Shown: positions 1-7,831 of the stretch, one piece after another
How positions within the stretch are numbered: position 1 is the first letter of the stretch
How the letters are laid out: every line of letters begins with the position of its first letter
Assembly (NCBI GenBank): GCA_015295805.1
Contig: DVEF01000061.1
Coordinates: 1-63,067 of the forward strand
DNA: 63,067 nucleotides
From: Geminocystis sp. M7585_C2015_104
GTDB taxonomy: Bacteria > Cyanobacteriota > Cyanobacteriia > Cyanobacteriales > Cyanobacteriaceae
Reading direction: 5' to 3'
Translations under genes and position numbers: made by a program
Notes under the pieces: generated by a model
Database searches by the model: none
The model's input: the letters and a program-made list of their open reading frames with translations, nothing else
Told to the model about the DNA's origin: nothing

Positions 1-108
1 GCAAGGGTATTGGTTGAATCAATAGTGCTTTACAAAACGTTAAACACGAGGGCTGTGGGAGACTGTATTTTAAGAATAGAGAAAGTAATTTAGAAAACAC
101 TTTGGCCT

Positions 109-951
109 ATGTTGGATAAAATTCTCTACGCCGATTCGGGCACTGGACACACCCAGGAAATGTTAAAAATGCTCTTAGAAATGCCAGCTTTTCAGCATAG
201 TCAAATTAATATTCTTCATGTGGTACCAAATGTAGTCTCGGCGGAGGCCTTTGCGGAAAAATGGGAGGAGGGGGGGAGAATCATTGCCAATGTGATTAAA
301 AATGTAGGCTTAGATCCCACAAAGGTAGTAACCATTCTGAAACAGGGAGATCCCAAAGACGTGGTATGTGAAACTGCAAAGGAAATCAACGCAGACTTGA
401 TTATAATGGGCTCCCGAGGCTTGAAACGTCTGGAGGCTATTCTGGAAAACTCTGTCAGCCAATATGTTTTCCAGTTGACCGACCGCCCTATGTTACTGGT
501 GAAGGATGATGTATATGTGAAAAGAATCAGAAGGGTGATGGTGGCTTTGGACAAGTCAGAGGCGGCACAAATGGCTTTAGAGGTAACATTGTACATGTTA
601 AAGGACTACCCCGAGGCAACCCTATATTTGGCCAGGGTAAATCCAGACATGGAGCCGGATGTACAATTGTCAGAGAAGGAAATGGAACAAAATCCAATCC
701 TCGAGCCGGCATTCCAGAAAGCCAAGCGTCTGGGCATTCCCACCAAATGTGTTGTAAGAGGCGGAAGGCCAGCCAGGCAAATCTGTCAGATGGTGGACGA
801 TTATAACATCGACCTGTTGGTCTTGGGCTCACCAGACCGTCGTCCTTCTATTGCTAAATCCCTGGTAGACTTGGATCGTCTCCTGGGTAATTCCCTCTCT
901 GACTATGTGCGTGTCCATGCCAACTGTCCAGTCATGTTAGTACGTAAATAG
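109..951 (+). CDS. Universal stress protein, tandem UspA domains
   Basis: Two UspA-like domains lie in tandem, at about residues 1-132 and 140-280. Each ends in a Usp-type nucleotide-binding stretch: ADLIIMGSRGLKRL near residue 95 and IDLLVLGSPDRR near residue 240, followed by RPMLLVKD and CPVMLVRK beta strands. No membrane segment or signal peptide is visible, so it should be cytoplasmic. Tandem Usp proteins of about 280 residues are common in cyanobacteria and usually bind ATP or AMP during stress; the ligand here is inferred. The gene stands alone and a strong hairpin follows its stop. Confidence 0.88.
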   Translation: MLDKILYADSGTGHTQEMLKMLLEMPAFQHSQINILHVVPNVVSAEAFAEKWEEGGRIIANVIKNVGLDPTKVVTILKQGDPKDVVCETAKEINADLIIMGSRGLKRLEAILENSVSQYVFQLTDRPMLLVKDDVYVKRIRRVMVALDKSEAAQMALEVTLYMLKDYPEATLYLARVNPDMEPDVQLSEKEMEQNPILEPAFQKAKRLGIPTKCVVRGGRPARQICQMVDDYNIDLLVLGSPDRRPSIAKSLVDLDRLLGNSLSDYVRVHANCPVMLVRK

Positions 952-977
952 GGGCCGCCAACCAGTAATCTCCACAA

Positions 978-1016
978 CCCAGTTTGTAGATGTTGAACCA
1001 TTGTCTATAAACTGGG
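978..1016 (+). repeat. Strong 13-bp stem hairpin between two genes
   Basis: The arms CCCAGTTTGTAGA (978-990) and TCTATAAACTGGG (1004-1016) pair over 13 positions with one G-U wobble and a 13-nt loop. No T-run follows, so this is not a standard intrinsic terminator. It may be an RNA processing or stability element between the stress protein gene and the DUF1517 gene. Confidence 0.6.
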
Positions 1017-1058
1017 AACTATAAGTCCATATCTTATTATCCTATAGGAACGAATTTT

Positions 1059-1658
1059 ATGGGTTTAGGCGAACGCATTAACAGACTCCTGGGCAAGACT
1101 AGATATGTAGTATCTCGTATCATGGTACATTTACAGGGACAAGAGGCGGCCCCCCTGTTGGGAGTGTTAAACCAAAATGCCCTCCGCGCCATTGAAGCAG
1201 AAGGGGATATGGAAGTGATGGGGGAATGTTTGGTGAATGTATGTGAGGCCCTGTTACAATATGAACCCTACTGGCATAGTGCCGCCAATGAGGGAGATGT
1301 CTTCTGGGAAGAAAGTCAAGCCGGGGATTACGTCACCGAATTATTTACTGACTCCGCCCAACGCTACCTGGCTAACCCCGAGTTAATCGAAGAGGTAGGG
1401 GAAAACACACCTCTGTCCCTCCCCGTTACCGAAAACATCGTGGTTATGATCACAGTAGGCTTTGAAGGCGAAGTGCCGGAAATTGAAACAGACTTGGCCC
1501 AAAGGGCCGCCCTTACCAATGGGCTCAAAGCCCTCATCAGTCTCCACTACAAACAACAATACCGGGCTATCGCCATTCACTATTCCCCTGCTAGACTAGG
1601 AGAGGTACTCACCTCTGAGCAAGTCTTACTCAATTTCCCTGAACTGATACCCTTATAA
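1059..1658 (+). CDS. DUF1517 family protein
   Basis: A 199-residue soluble protein. Its C-terminal half (about residues 125-199) fits the DUF1517 pattern: a hydrophobic strand ENIVVMITVGFEGEVPE, a helical stretch, then a strand followed by LTSEQVLLNFPELIPL. The N-terminal half is helical with acidic patches. No membrane segment is seen, unlike the larger membrane-bound DUF1517 proteins of plants and cyanobacteria. The function is unknown to me. The stop lies 4 bases before the next start, so it is probably co-transcribed with the lipoprotein gene. Confidence 0.75.
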   Translation: MGLGERINRLLGKTRYVVSRIMVHLQGQEAAPLLGVLNQNALRAIEAEGDMEVMGECLVNVCEALLQYEPYWHSAANEGDVFWEESQAGDYVTELFTDSAQRYLANPELIEEVGENTPLSLPVTENIVVMITVGFEGEVPEIETDLAQRAALTNGLKALISLHYKQQYRAIAIHYSPARLGEVLTSEQVLLNFPELIPL

Positions 1659-1662
1659 AACC

Positions 1663-2541
1663 ATGTCTAAGAGAATTCTGGCCATTCTTATCTCCCTGTG
1701 TCTCTGCCTTTCTACTACTGCCTGCACTACCACCAGTAGCACTTCCACCGAGGGAACTAATACCAGTCTCATGGACAATACCAATTTCCCCAGAAATAAC
1801 ATCCCTGACGGCAGGTACGAAGTATTACAAGCATCCTTCGACGACCTGGATGGACAATACACCCTGATGTTGTTAAATACCCCCTCCGGCAGCAATTCAG
1901 TATATCGCACCAACAACCTCCGGATGGCTAGGCTAACTGACGAACAAATCAAAGAGGGGCAAAAAACCTATGTGGAAATCAGGGGAAATGAGGCCACCAT
2001 GTATCTGACACCAGACTTCAAGATTGAATACATCCACAACGAGACCCAAACCACTACCAATCCAGAAACTGGCAAACAAGAAACCGTCATAGTCAGACAG
2101 CAATCCGGATTCTGGGCGCCCTTTGCCGGAGCCTTGGCCGGGGAAGTGCTGGGTAATCTATTATTTACCCCTCAGTACTACATACCGCCAGCCTATTCCC
2201 CCGGGGTGCCCCTCACAGGATTTGGGGGATATGGTAGCACCTATGACATGGCAGTGGAAAGATACCGCAGTCAGTACAATAGCATCCCCTTAGTGGAGAA
2301 AAACCGTCAAGTCTTCCGCACTGCCGGCACCATCAAAAACAGTCCGGGCTCTGGTATTACTCGCGTAAGACCAGATGGCACCAAGGCCACTGGTTCGGGA
2401 TTTGGAGCCAGCAATCTGAAAACCAGTGGCAGCTCCAGCCGCCTCAGACAGCCCAGTAGCAGTAGCTTCGGCAGTAGCAGAAGTGGCGCCTACAGGGCCA
2501 TCCCTCGTAGAAGTGGTGGTTTTGGTAGTCGTCGTCGTTAA
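1663..2541 (+). CDS. Putative lipoprotein with Ser/Gly/Arg-rich tail
   Basis: The N-terminus is a lipoprotein signal peptide: a basic start (MSKRI), a hydrophobic core and the lipobox LSTTAC with Cys21. A threonine/serine linker follows, then a region rich in strands (about 45-130), a Gly/Pro/Tyr-rich stretch (about 150-200), and a low-complexity tail dominated by Ser, Gly and Arg ending GSRRR. It is probably anchored on the outer face of the plasma or thylakoid membrane or in the outer membrane. I do not recognise the family. It directly follows the DUF1517 gene and is likely in the same transcript. Confidence 0.75.
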   Translation: MSKRILAILISLCLCLSTTACTTTSSTSTEGTNTSLMDNTNFPRNNIPDGRYEVLQASFDDLDGQYTLMLLNTPSGSNSVYRTNNLRMARLTDEQIKEGQKTYVEIRGNEATMYLTPDFKIEYIHNETQTTTNPETGKQETVIVRQQSGFWAPFAGALAGEVLGNLLFTPQYYIPPAYSPGVPLTGFGGYGSTYDMAVERYRSQYNSIPLVEKNRQVFRTAGTIKNSPGSGITRVRPDGTKATGSGFGASNLKTSGSSSRLRQPSSSSFGSSRSGAYRAIPRRSGGFGSRRR

Positions 2542-2695
2542 TTGCCGTTGTCAACTGCTGTGGGGAATACCCCCCGGGGGTTACTATGTCAACCTCCTAT
2601 AGGGCTTTCCCCCTCAAATTAAATTTATATCCGAAACCCGGGCCGTGGCCTTCGACTAATTCCGCCGGGTGTCGGTCAATTTTTGTTATAAATCT

Positions 2696-2731
2696 TTACA
2701 TGCTTGTTTAAAATTACATACTTGTTTAAAA
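2696..2731. repeat. Tandem 18-bp direct repeat
   Basis: Two adjacent 18-bp units, TTACATGCTTGTTTAAAA (2696-2713) and TTACATACTTGTTTAAAA (2714-2731), differ at one base. They end 32 bases before the start of the phosphorothioation-associated gene, in promoter position. This suggests paired binding sites for a regulator. Confidence 0.65.
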
Positions 2732-2763
2732 GTTTTAACACGACGTAATAGCTACTCCCCCCC

Positions 2764-3234
2764 ATGAGAATTCACATTGCCGAGGATAAGGCGGGTTTTT
2801 TGCAGTCTCTTGTACTAACTGGCGACAATCCCCAAGGGGTTTTTCTCACCTATGCGGATGCCGTTGTTTTTGCCGCCTCCCTGGGAATACTTTATCACCA
2901 TCGAGTTGCTTTGACTAGGATTGCAAAAGAACCCTCCCCTATTAGTATAGAAATTTTTGTCTCCAGAGGTTATGGTTATCTGTTTTCCCTGTTAAAATTT
3001 AGCGGCGATTGTCACGATGGCCAGTATGATAATTTTAACAACGGGGGGGCGATGGGAGAGGATAATATACGCTTGTTTGAGGAATATGCCAACGGGGGGT
3101 TAGAAATCCTACAACAGAAACTAAAGGGGGCTATAGACTATACTGAAAGAATACTACTGATGATTTCCCGGGAAGGGAAATTTGATGTCCCTGCCCCGCC
3201 AACGGACTTCGATTTGCGATACTTTCTCTCCTAG
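2764..3234 (+). CDS. DNA phosphorothioation-associated protein 4-like
   Basis: A 156-residue soluble protein. The stretch FLTYADAVVFAASLGILYHH (about 28-47) and the signature FEEYANGGLEILQQKL (about 105-120) match my recollection of the Dnd system-associated protein 4 family, found beside or apart from dnd genes that place sulfur in the DNA backbone. No dndA-E, dndF-H or pbe-like gene is in the window, so it is an orphan here. The biochemical role of the family is not established. The start follows a C-rich run and a tandem repeat. The 3' end overlaps the convergent glycosidase gene by 4 bases. Confidence 0.62.
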   Translation: MRIHIAEDKAGFLQSLVLTGDNPQGVFLTYADAVVFAASLGILYHHRVALTRIAKEPSPISIEIFVSRGYGYLFSLLKFSGDCHDGQYDNFNNGGAMGEDNIRLFEEYANGGLEILQQKLKGAIDYTERILLMISREGKFDVPAPPTDFDLRYFLS

Positions 3235-5075
3235 TTTTGTGGGAATATCCCTATGCCATTATGAATCCTAGCCGCCGTTTCCGGGGAGCGGTCTATTATA
3301 GCTCCTCCTAAATACAATTGTGTTGAACTGCCTCCATCCAGGTTTAACGCCGACACTGCCCCCATTCTCCTCATTATCTCAGTCAATTCTAACAAATTAG
3401 GTCCTACCCCGCCAATCCGATTATGTACTGCTACTAACATAATCCGCCCTTGTTTGTCAACAGCTACCACACTACGAGAGGCTTTTTGATTAGCAAAGGC
3501 GGCGTTAAATTTCTCCATTTCTGGATTTAAGACAGCCCGATTATTTAATAGCAAAAGTGGCCCCGCCCCAACGATATAGGGATAGTTAATCAAGTTTTCT
3601 GGGATGGTGTTGGTTGTGATTGTTATCCTATCACCTATGGATATTTTATCCGCCATATTTTTGGCTTTTCTAAATACTAGTAGGTAGCCGTTTTCGGGGA
3701 TATTAACTGTTATGTCTCCGGCATTATTGCTGATTATTTTGTCTTCCACCCTGTCGTTTCTTACCACCACCACTATTTCTCCGTTGCTGAGAGGAGTGTA
3801 GCTATTTCCCCAACGAGGAGTATAACGGGCCAATCCTGATTGGATATAACCGCTGTTGATGTAGTAATTAGTCAGTTTATCTCCCCTCCCTATGCTAATT
3901 GTTTCCACTAGTTGAAGCCTGGAAAATTTAACACCACCCCTTTTGTCCCAGGCAAATACACCTCTGTTTAAGATTGGGCTAGATAACCATTCATTCTCGT
4001 ATTTAATCGCCCCCAAGGGAAGTTGGTTATTGCGATTGAAAAAGCCCCCGTTTATTCCTGCTATTATGCCCCAACTTTCTGCAAATCTTTTTAGGCTTTC
4101 CGTGCCAATTACTGTATTCTGATTAGGTAAAATCGGTGTTATTTTTAACTGGCTACTACGGGGGTTGATGGTAATATATGACACCAAAAAATAATCTGTG
4201 TTATTGTTAATGCCAACATATCTGCGACTGTAGAAAATGTCCCTATGCCAACTTATGTCCCGGGGGAAAATAGCGTCTTTTCTGATGTCCACTTGGAGGA
4301 CATTGTTGCTGGAAGTGGTTACCCTTAAGTTATGAAATTCCGGTAGATTGACAGATATAATAGTATTGTTTTCTTGGACAGAAATGGTAAATAACCCTCC
4401 CTTTTGTTGACTGTTATTATTGGTTTCATTCCCCTCCTCTTCTTTTATGGTAGAAACAGAGTCATCGGGAGATGGCGGTGGAGATATTAATTTTGGACTG
4501 GGCTGACTATTGATGATAGTGATAATACCGACTCCCCTCCCTTGGGTTACCTGGAAAAGGGCAGGCTGACTCAATTGAATTACGATTCTTCTTCCCCAAT
4601 TGTCTGCCGACTCATAAGCATCTTCAACTGTTGCTATTCCTGATTTTATTAGTAAGGTATTGTTAGCCTCTTCTAGGAAAATGGGGGAGTTTTTAAAGAT
4701 GTTGGTGACGTCGATGTAGCGGAAAGGCGGAACAAATTTAACGGGGATATTACCACTGAAATTAAACCAACTAACTGACTGAGTTTGTGGATTAAAACTG
4801 CTGTTCAACTCTATCCCTAATAACGACTCTGCCGCCATGTCTGCTAAGCCAAAGTGTTTCCCACTTCCATCTTGCCAGACCATCCAAGGAAGATTAATTC
4901 TCCTGTCACCAATTATCACCTCTTTTCCTTGTATTACCGGCTGATAATTCTGGGCATAAACCGGAGGAGATAGAAATAGGTTAAATCCATTGAATCCAGT
5001 GAGGAAACCGGAGATACTCAAACCCGTAAGAAACCACAGCAAAAACCTAAATCTAAATAATTTTCTCGTCAGCAT
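3231..5075 (-). CDS. Phosphodiester glycosidase family (NAGPA/DUF2233) exported protein
   Basis: A long exported protein. The chosen ATG at 5075 gives a signal peptide (basic MLTRKLFRFR, hydrophobic core, cleavage near VYAQ); an upstream GTG at 5111 would add 12 residues. The N-terminal half resembles envelope proteins with an AMIN-like strand region, and a Pro/Ser/Glu/Asn-rich linker lies near residues 200-230. The C-terminal half carries phosphodiester glycosidase hallmarks: GIIAGINGGFFNRNNQLPLG, a long strand region, and ALNLDGGSSTQLYLGG. The family removes or modifies sugar phosphodiesters in the envelope; the substrate here is unknown. It is transcribed towards, and overlaps by 4 bases, the phosphorothioation-associated gene. 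Confidence 0.8.
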   Translation of the reverse strand: MLTRKLFRFRFLLWFLTGLSISGFLTGFNGFNLFLSPPVYAQNYQPVIQGKEVIIGDRRINLPWMVWQDGSGKHFGLADMAAESLLGIELNSSFNPQTQSVSWFNFSGNIPVKFVPPFRYIDVTNIFKNSPIFLEEANNTLLIKSGIATVEDAYESADNWGRRIVIQLSQPALFQVTQGRGVGIITIINSQPSPKLISPPPSPDDSVSTIKEEEGNETNNNSQQKGGLFTISVQENNTIISVNLPEFHNLRVTTSSNNVLQVDIRKDAIFPRDISWHRDIFYSRRYVGINNNTDYFLVSYITINPRSSQLKITPILPNQNTVIGTESLKRFAESWGIIAGINGGFFNRNNQLPLGAIKYENEWLSSPILNRGVFAWDKRGGVKFSRLQLVETISIGRGDKLTNYYINSGYIQSGLARYTPRWGNSYTPLSNGEIVVVVRNDRVEDKIISNNAGDITVNIPENGYLLVFRKAKNMADKISIGDRITITTNTIPENLINYPYIVGAGPLLLLNNRAVLNPEMEKFNAAFANQKASRSVVAVDKQGRIMLVAVHNRIGGVGPNLLELTEIMRRMGAVSALNLDGGSSTQLYLGGAIIDRSPETAARIHNGIGIFPQN

Positions 5076-5210
5076 AATAACACAGGATAAGTTGGGGAAT
5101 ATTAAAAACACTACAATTTAAAAACAACAGAAAAGGGGGGGATATTGAAAATACAAACAAACCCCCGTCCTTTTTCAAGTTCAATACTTGGAATGAACAA
5201 AAAACACCTG

Positions 5211-5981
5211 TTAGAAATTATCCTTCATACCTCTTAAACGAGCAAAAACCCTCTCAGGTTCCTGCAAGCCTATGGTAGATTTTATGTTAGGGTCGTCCCA
5301 ACGTAAGAAGGGATTGGTCAACTTTTCCAAACCAATAGTAGAGGGGATGGTGGGGAGATTTTTTTTCCTATCCTCTACCACCTGTTGGTATCTTTGTCGT
5401 AGAATCTCATTGTGCCGGTCTACAGTAAGGGCGAACTGAAGATTCTTGAGAGTGTACTCATGGGCACACCAAACCCTAGTAGAATCGGGGAGACTCCTCA
5501 GCTTGTTCAAAGATTGTACCATCTGTGCAGGAGTCCCCTCGAACAAACGGCCACAGCCTCCGGCAAAAAGAGTGTCACCACAGAATAATTCCCCCTCCTC
5601 CCCCTCGGTGGGAGGGAAGTAGTATGCAATATGCCCCTTCGTGTGACCCGGTAGATGGTAAACATAGGCTTTTCTACCCCCAAATTCCACCGTGTCTCCC
5701 TCTTGCAAGAACACATCCTGACGTGGTATTCTCCCCTTATCCTCCCTGCCACCATACACAGTAGCCTGGGGGAATCTGGCCAACAACTCCTGGTTTCCAC
5801 CTACGTGATCCCAATGATGGTGAGTATTGAAAATGGCTATCAATTCTGCTCCTAGTTTGTCTATCTCTCTTAATACAGGCCTAGCTACAGAAGGGTCTAC
5901 TACAGCTACCTGTTTACTATGACTGTCGTACAACAAGAAGACGTAATTGTCACTCAATACCGGGATGGTAAGAATTTCCAT
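5211..5981 (-). CDS. gloB: Hydroxyacylglutathione hydrolase (glyoxalase II)
   Basis: A metallo-beta-lactamase fold enzyme of 256 residues, the usual size for glyoxalase II. The dinuclear metal site THHHWDHVGG starts at residue 53. Further metal ligands are visible in LPGHTKGHIAYY and LFCGDTLFAGGCGRLFEGT, and the substrate-binding CAHEYTLKNLQFA lies after residue 170. It hydrolyses S-lactoylglutathione to lactate and glutathione in the cytoplasm, the last step of methylglyoxal detoxification. It appears monocistronic. Confidence 0.93.
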   Translation of the reverse strand: MEILTIPVLSDNYVFLLYDSHSKQVAVVDPSVARPVLREIDKLGAELIAIFNTHHHWDHVGGNQELLARFPQATVYGGREDKGRIPRQDVFLQEGDTVEFGGRKAYVYHLPGHTKGHIAYYFPPTEGEEGELFCGDTLFAGGCGRLFEGTPAQMVQSLNKLRSLPDSTRVWCAHEYTLKNLQFALTVDRHNEILRQRYQQVVEDRKKNLPTIPSTIGLEKLTNPFLRWDDPNIKSTIGLQEPERVFARLRGMKDNF

Positions 5982-6078
5982 ATAAAATATCCCAAAAATC
6001 GCTATGGCATTCTATGAGTCATTGTAGTGTGAGCTTAAAAAGAGATGGATTAATTAACTAATTCCGAGGGGTGAAAGA

Positions 6079-6495
6079 CTATGGCTTGATGCCAGAAGAC
6101 ACTTTATGGTAGTATCTTTCCACCAGGATAATAGCAACAATGTCATCAATGGGGCGAGGGGGTATTCTTAAGCCGGGAGGGATAAGTCTGACTAATCCCC
6201 CAGGAGGATACATCTGCCAGTAGCGACTTCTAGCCTCCAAAGTTGTGTTTGTTTCATCCACTAATTCTAGGGGAATAGATAAACCTAACTCCTCTTTCAG
6301 CCGCTTTTGCCACTGTTTGGAAGTGGTTAGATTACCCATGACAATCCTTTCCAGGGGAAAGTGACGAGATAAGGCGGCAATGGTGGGAATCACCTCGTCA
6401 CTGGAGACCACTTGGTGATACAATGGGACAGAATTGGCATCTAAGACAGCTAAGCCACACTTGTCTCTGCCAGGATCAAATCCTAAAACTGCCAT
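6079..6495 (-). CDS. YqgF/RuvX-like RNase H-fold nuclease
   Basis: A 138-residue protein starting MAVLGFDPGRDKCGLAVLD, the N-terminal strand and acidic residue (Asp7) of the YqgF/RuvX RNase H fold. The motif IVMGNLTTSKQWQKRL matches the family's VVGNP-type loop, LVDETNTTLEAR carries the second acidic site, and the end has PIDDIVAIILVERY with paired aspartates. YqgF proteins mature 16S rRNA ends; cyanobacteria often carry a canonical YqgF and this diverged type, so the exact RNA or DNA substrate is uncertain. Confidence 0.75.
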   Translation of the reverse strand: MAVLGFDPGRDKCGLAVLDANSVPLYHQVVSSDEVIPTIAALSRHFPLERIVMGNLTTSKQWQKRLKEELGLSIPLELVDETNTTLEARSRYWQMYPPGGLVRLIPPGLRIPPRPIDDIVAIILVERYYHKVSSGIKP

Positions 6496-6694
6496 GATAT
6501 GATACCAAGATTATTTGGGCCTGTGTTAGAATTCCTATTTCCACTTACAACCTTCCCCCAACCCCTACTTAACTGAAATATGGGATAATAGTTGTATTCA
6601 GACGAAATAGAATGACAACTCCCCCATTGGTTTTGTTTGTCCTAAAATCTTAAACTAAGAGTAGCAAGAATATAGTACTAGTATAACAAGCCGC

Positions 6695-7396
6695 ATGTTC
6701 CAGGAATTACTACACCCCTCCATTGAGTTTGGAATTGACACTTTCTTTCTAATCATCATCCTCGTTGCCTTGGAAGCCGTTTTGTCGGCGGATAATGCCA
6801 TAGCCTTAGCCTCCATTGCCAAGGGTTTGCCGGAAGCCAAGCAGCAACGTTATGCCTTGAATATAGGACTTTTGATGGCCTATGTGTTGAGGATAACCCT
6901 AATTATAACTGCCGCCTGGGTAATCCAGTTTTGGCAGTTTGAACTGTTGGGGGGATTATATCTATTATGGCTAACATTTAGATATTTTTTTGGTCACCCT
7001 GCCGGAGGGGCGGAGGGGGAAGAAACCTCCAGTCTTGATTTTAAACATTTATGGCAGGCAGTACCTATTATAGCCTTTACCGATTTAGCCTTTTCCCTAG
7101 ATAGCGTTACCACAGCCATTGCCGTTGCAGACGAGATATGGTTGATTATAGCAGGTGGGACTATTGGTGTGATTGCCCTTCGTTTCCTGGCAGGCTTGTT
7201 TATCCGTTGGATTCAAGAATTCACTCACCTGGAAGATGCCGGCTTTATTACCGTAGGGCTAGTGGGTTTTCGTCTTATACTAAAGGTAGCCTACCCCCTG
7301 TTGGTGCCGCCAGAATGGTTGATGATTACTATCATTACTATCATCTTCATTTGGGGTTTCTCCGAAAAAAGAGTGATAGAAACCCCCGACAAATAG
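6695..7396 (+). CDS. TerC family integral membrane protein
   Basis: A polytopic membrane protein of 233 residues with about seven hydrophobic segments. TerC signatures are present: LVALEAVLSADNAIALASIA near residue 24 and FTDLAFSLDSVTTAIAVADE near residue 127, both with membrane-embedded aspartates. A charged loop (GGAEGEETSSLDFKH) separates the halves. TerC proteins are linked to tellurite resistance and, in better studied cases, manganese or calcium movement; plant and cyanobacterial homologues aid thylakoid assembly. The ion moved here is not shown by the sequence. It converges with a CsoR-type metal repressor gene. Confidence 0.88.
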   Translation: MFQELLHPSIEFGIDTFFLIIILVALEAVLSADNAIALASIAKGLPEAKQQRYALNIGLLMAYVLRITLIITAAWVIQFWQFELLGGLYLLWLTFRYFFGHPAGGAEGEETSSLDFKHLWQAVPIIAFTDLAFSLDSVTTAIAVADEIWLIIAGGTIGVIALRFLAGLFIRWIQEFTHLEDAGFITVGLVGFRLILKVAYPLLVPPEWLMITIITIIFIWGFSEKRVIETPDK

Positions 7397-7416
7397 CATG
7401 GCATGGTGAGTATAAC

Positions 7417-7770
7417 CTAAGAAGGCAAAAAACGATCCAAGGCCCCCTTTAACTGTTTAATTCTTTCTTCTATATCCCCTTCTTTTGCTGCTTTGGTGAT
7501 GCACTCACTCAAATGCTCGTCTAAAATTATTCTAGCAACCTTGTCCAATGCCCCACGCACAGCTGCTATTTGAATTAGGACTTCTGGACAGTCTCTCCCT
7601 TCTACAATCATAGCTTTAATGCCCCTTATATGTCCCTCAATACGAGAAAGACGGTTGAGCAACATTTTTTCCAACTCTTCACTGTGGATGTGTCGGTGAT
7701 TATTTTTTCCCACCCCGACGGTGTCATGGTAAACATATTCCTCGTGTTGGTGGTTTATAGAATCTGTCAT
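7417..7770 (-). CDS. CsoR/InrS-type metal-sensing repressor
   Basis: With the ATG at 7770 the protein is 117 residues. It shows the all-helical CsoR/RcnR/FrmR fold with the metal-site Cys61 (GRDCPEV), His86 and Cys90 (DEHLSECI), plus a His-rich N-terminal region (residues 7-29). This pattern fits the copper sensor CsoR and the cyanobacterial nickel sensor InrS, which release DNA on metal binding. The N-terminal histidines make a nickel sensor plausible. No efflux ATPase or permease is adjacent. A longer frame to 7884 lacks a family-like start. The glycosyltransferase gene lies 61 bases upstream on the same strand. Confidence 0.85.
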   Translation of the reverse strand: MTDSINHQHEEYVYHDTVGVGKNNHRHIHSEELEKMLLNRLSRIEGHIRGIKAMIVEGRDCPEVLIQIAAVRGALDKVARIILDEHLSECITKAAKEGDIEERIKQLKGALDRFLPS

Positions 7771-7831
7771 AGTATTACTTGTAACTGAGAAGTATACCAA
7801 ACTCTTGAGTATTCTTAGGATTAGGGTAACA

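Noticed and set aside
2764-3234. Complete Dnd or Ssp defence locus
   Set aside because: Only one associated protein is present; the neighbours are a lipoprotein gene, a glycosidase and gloB.
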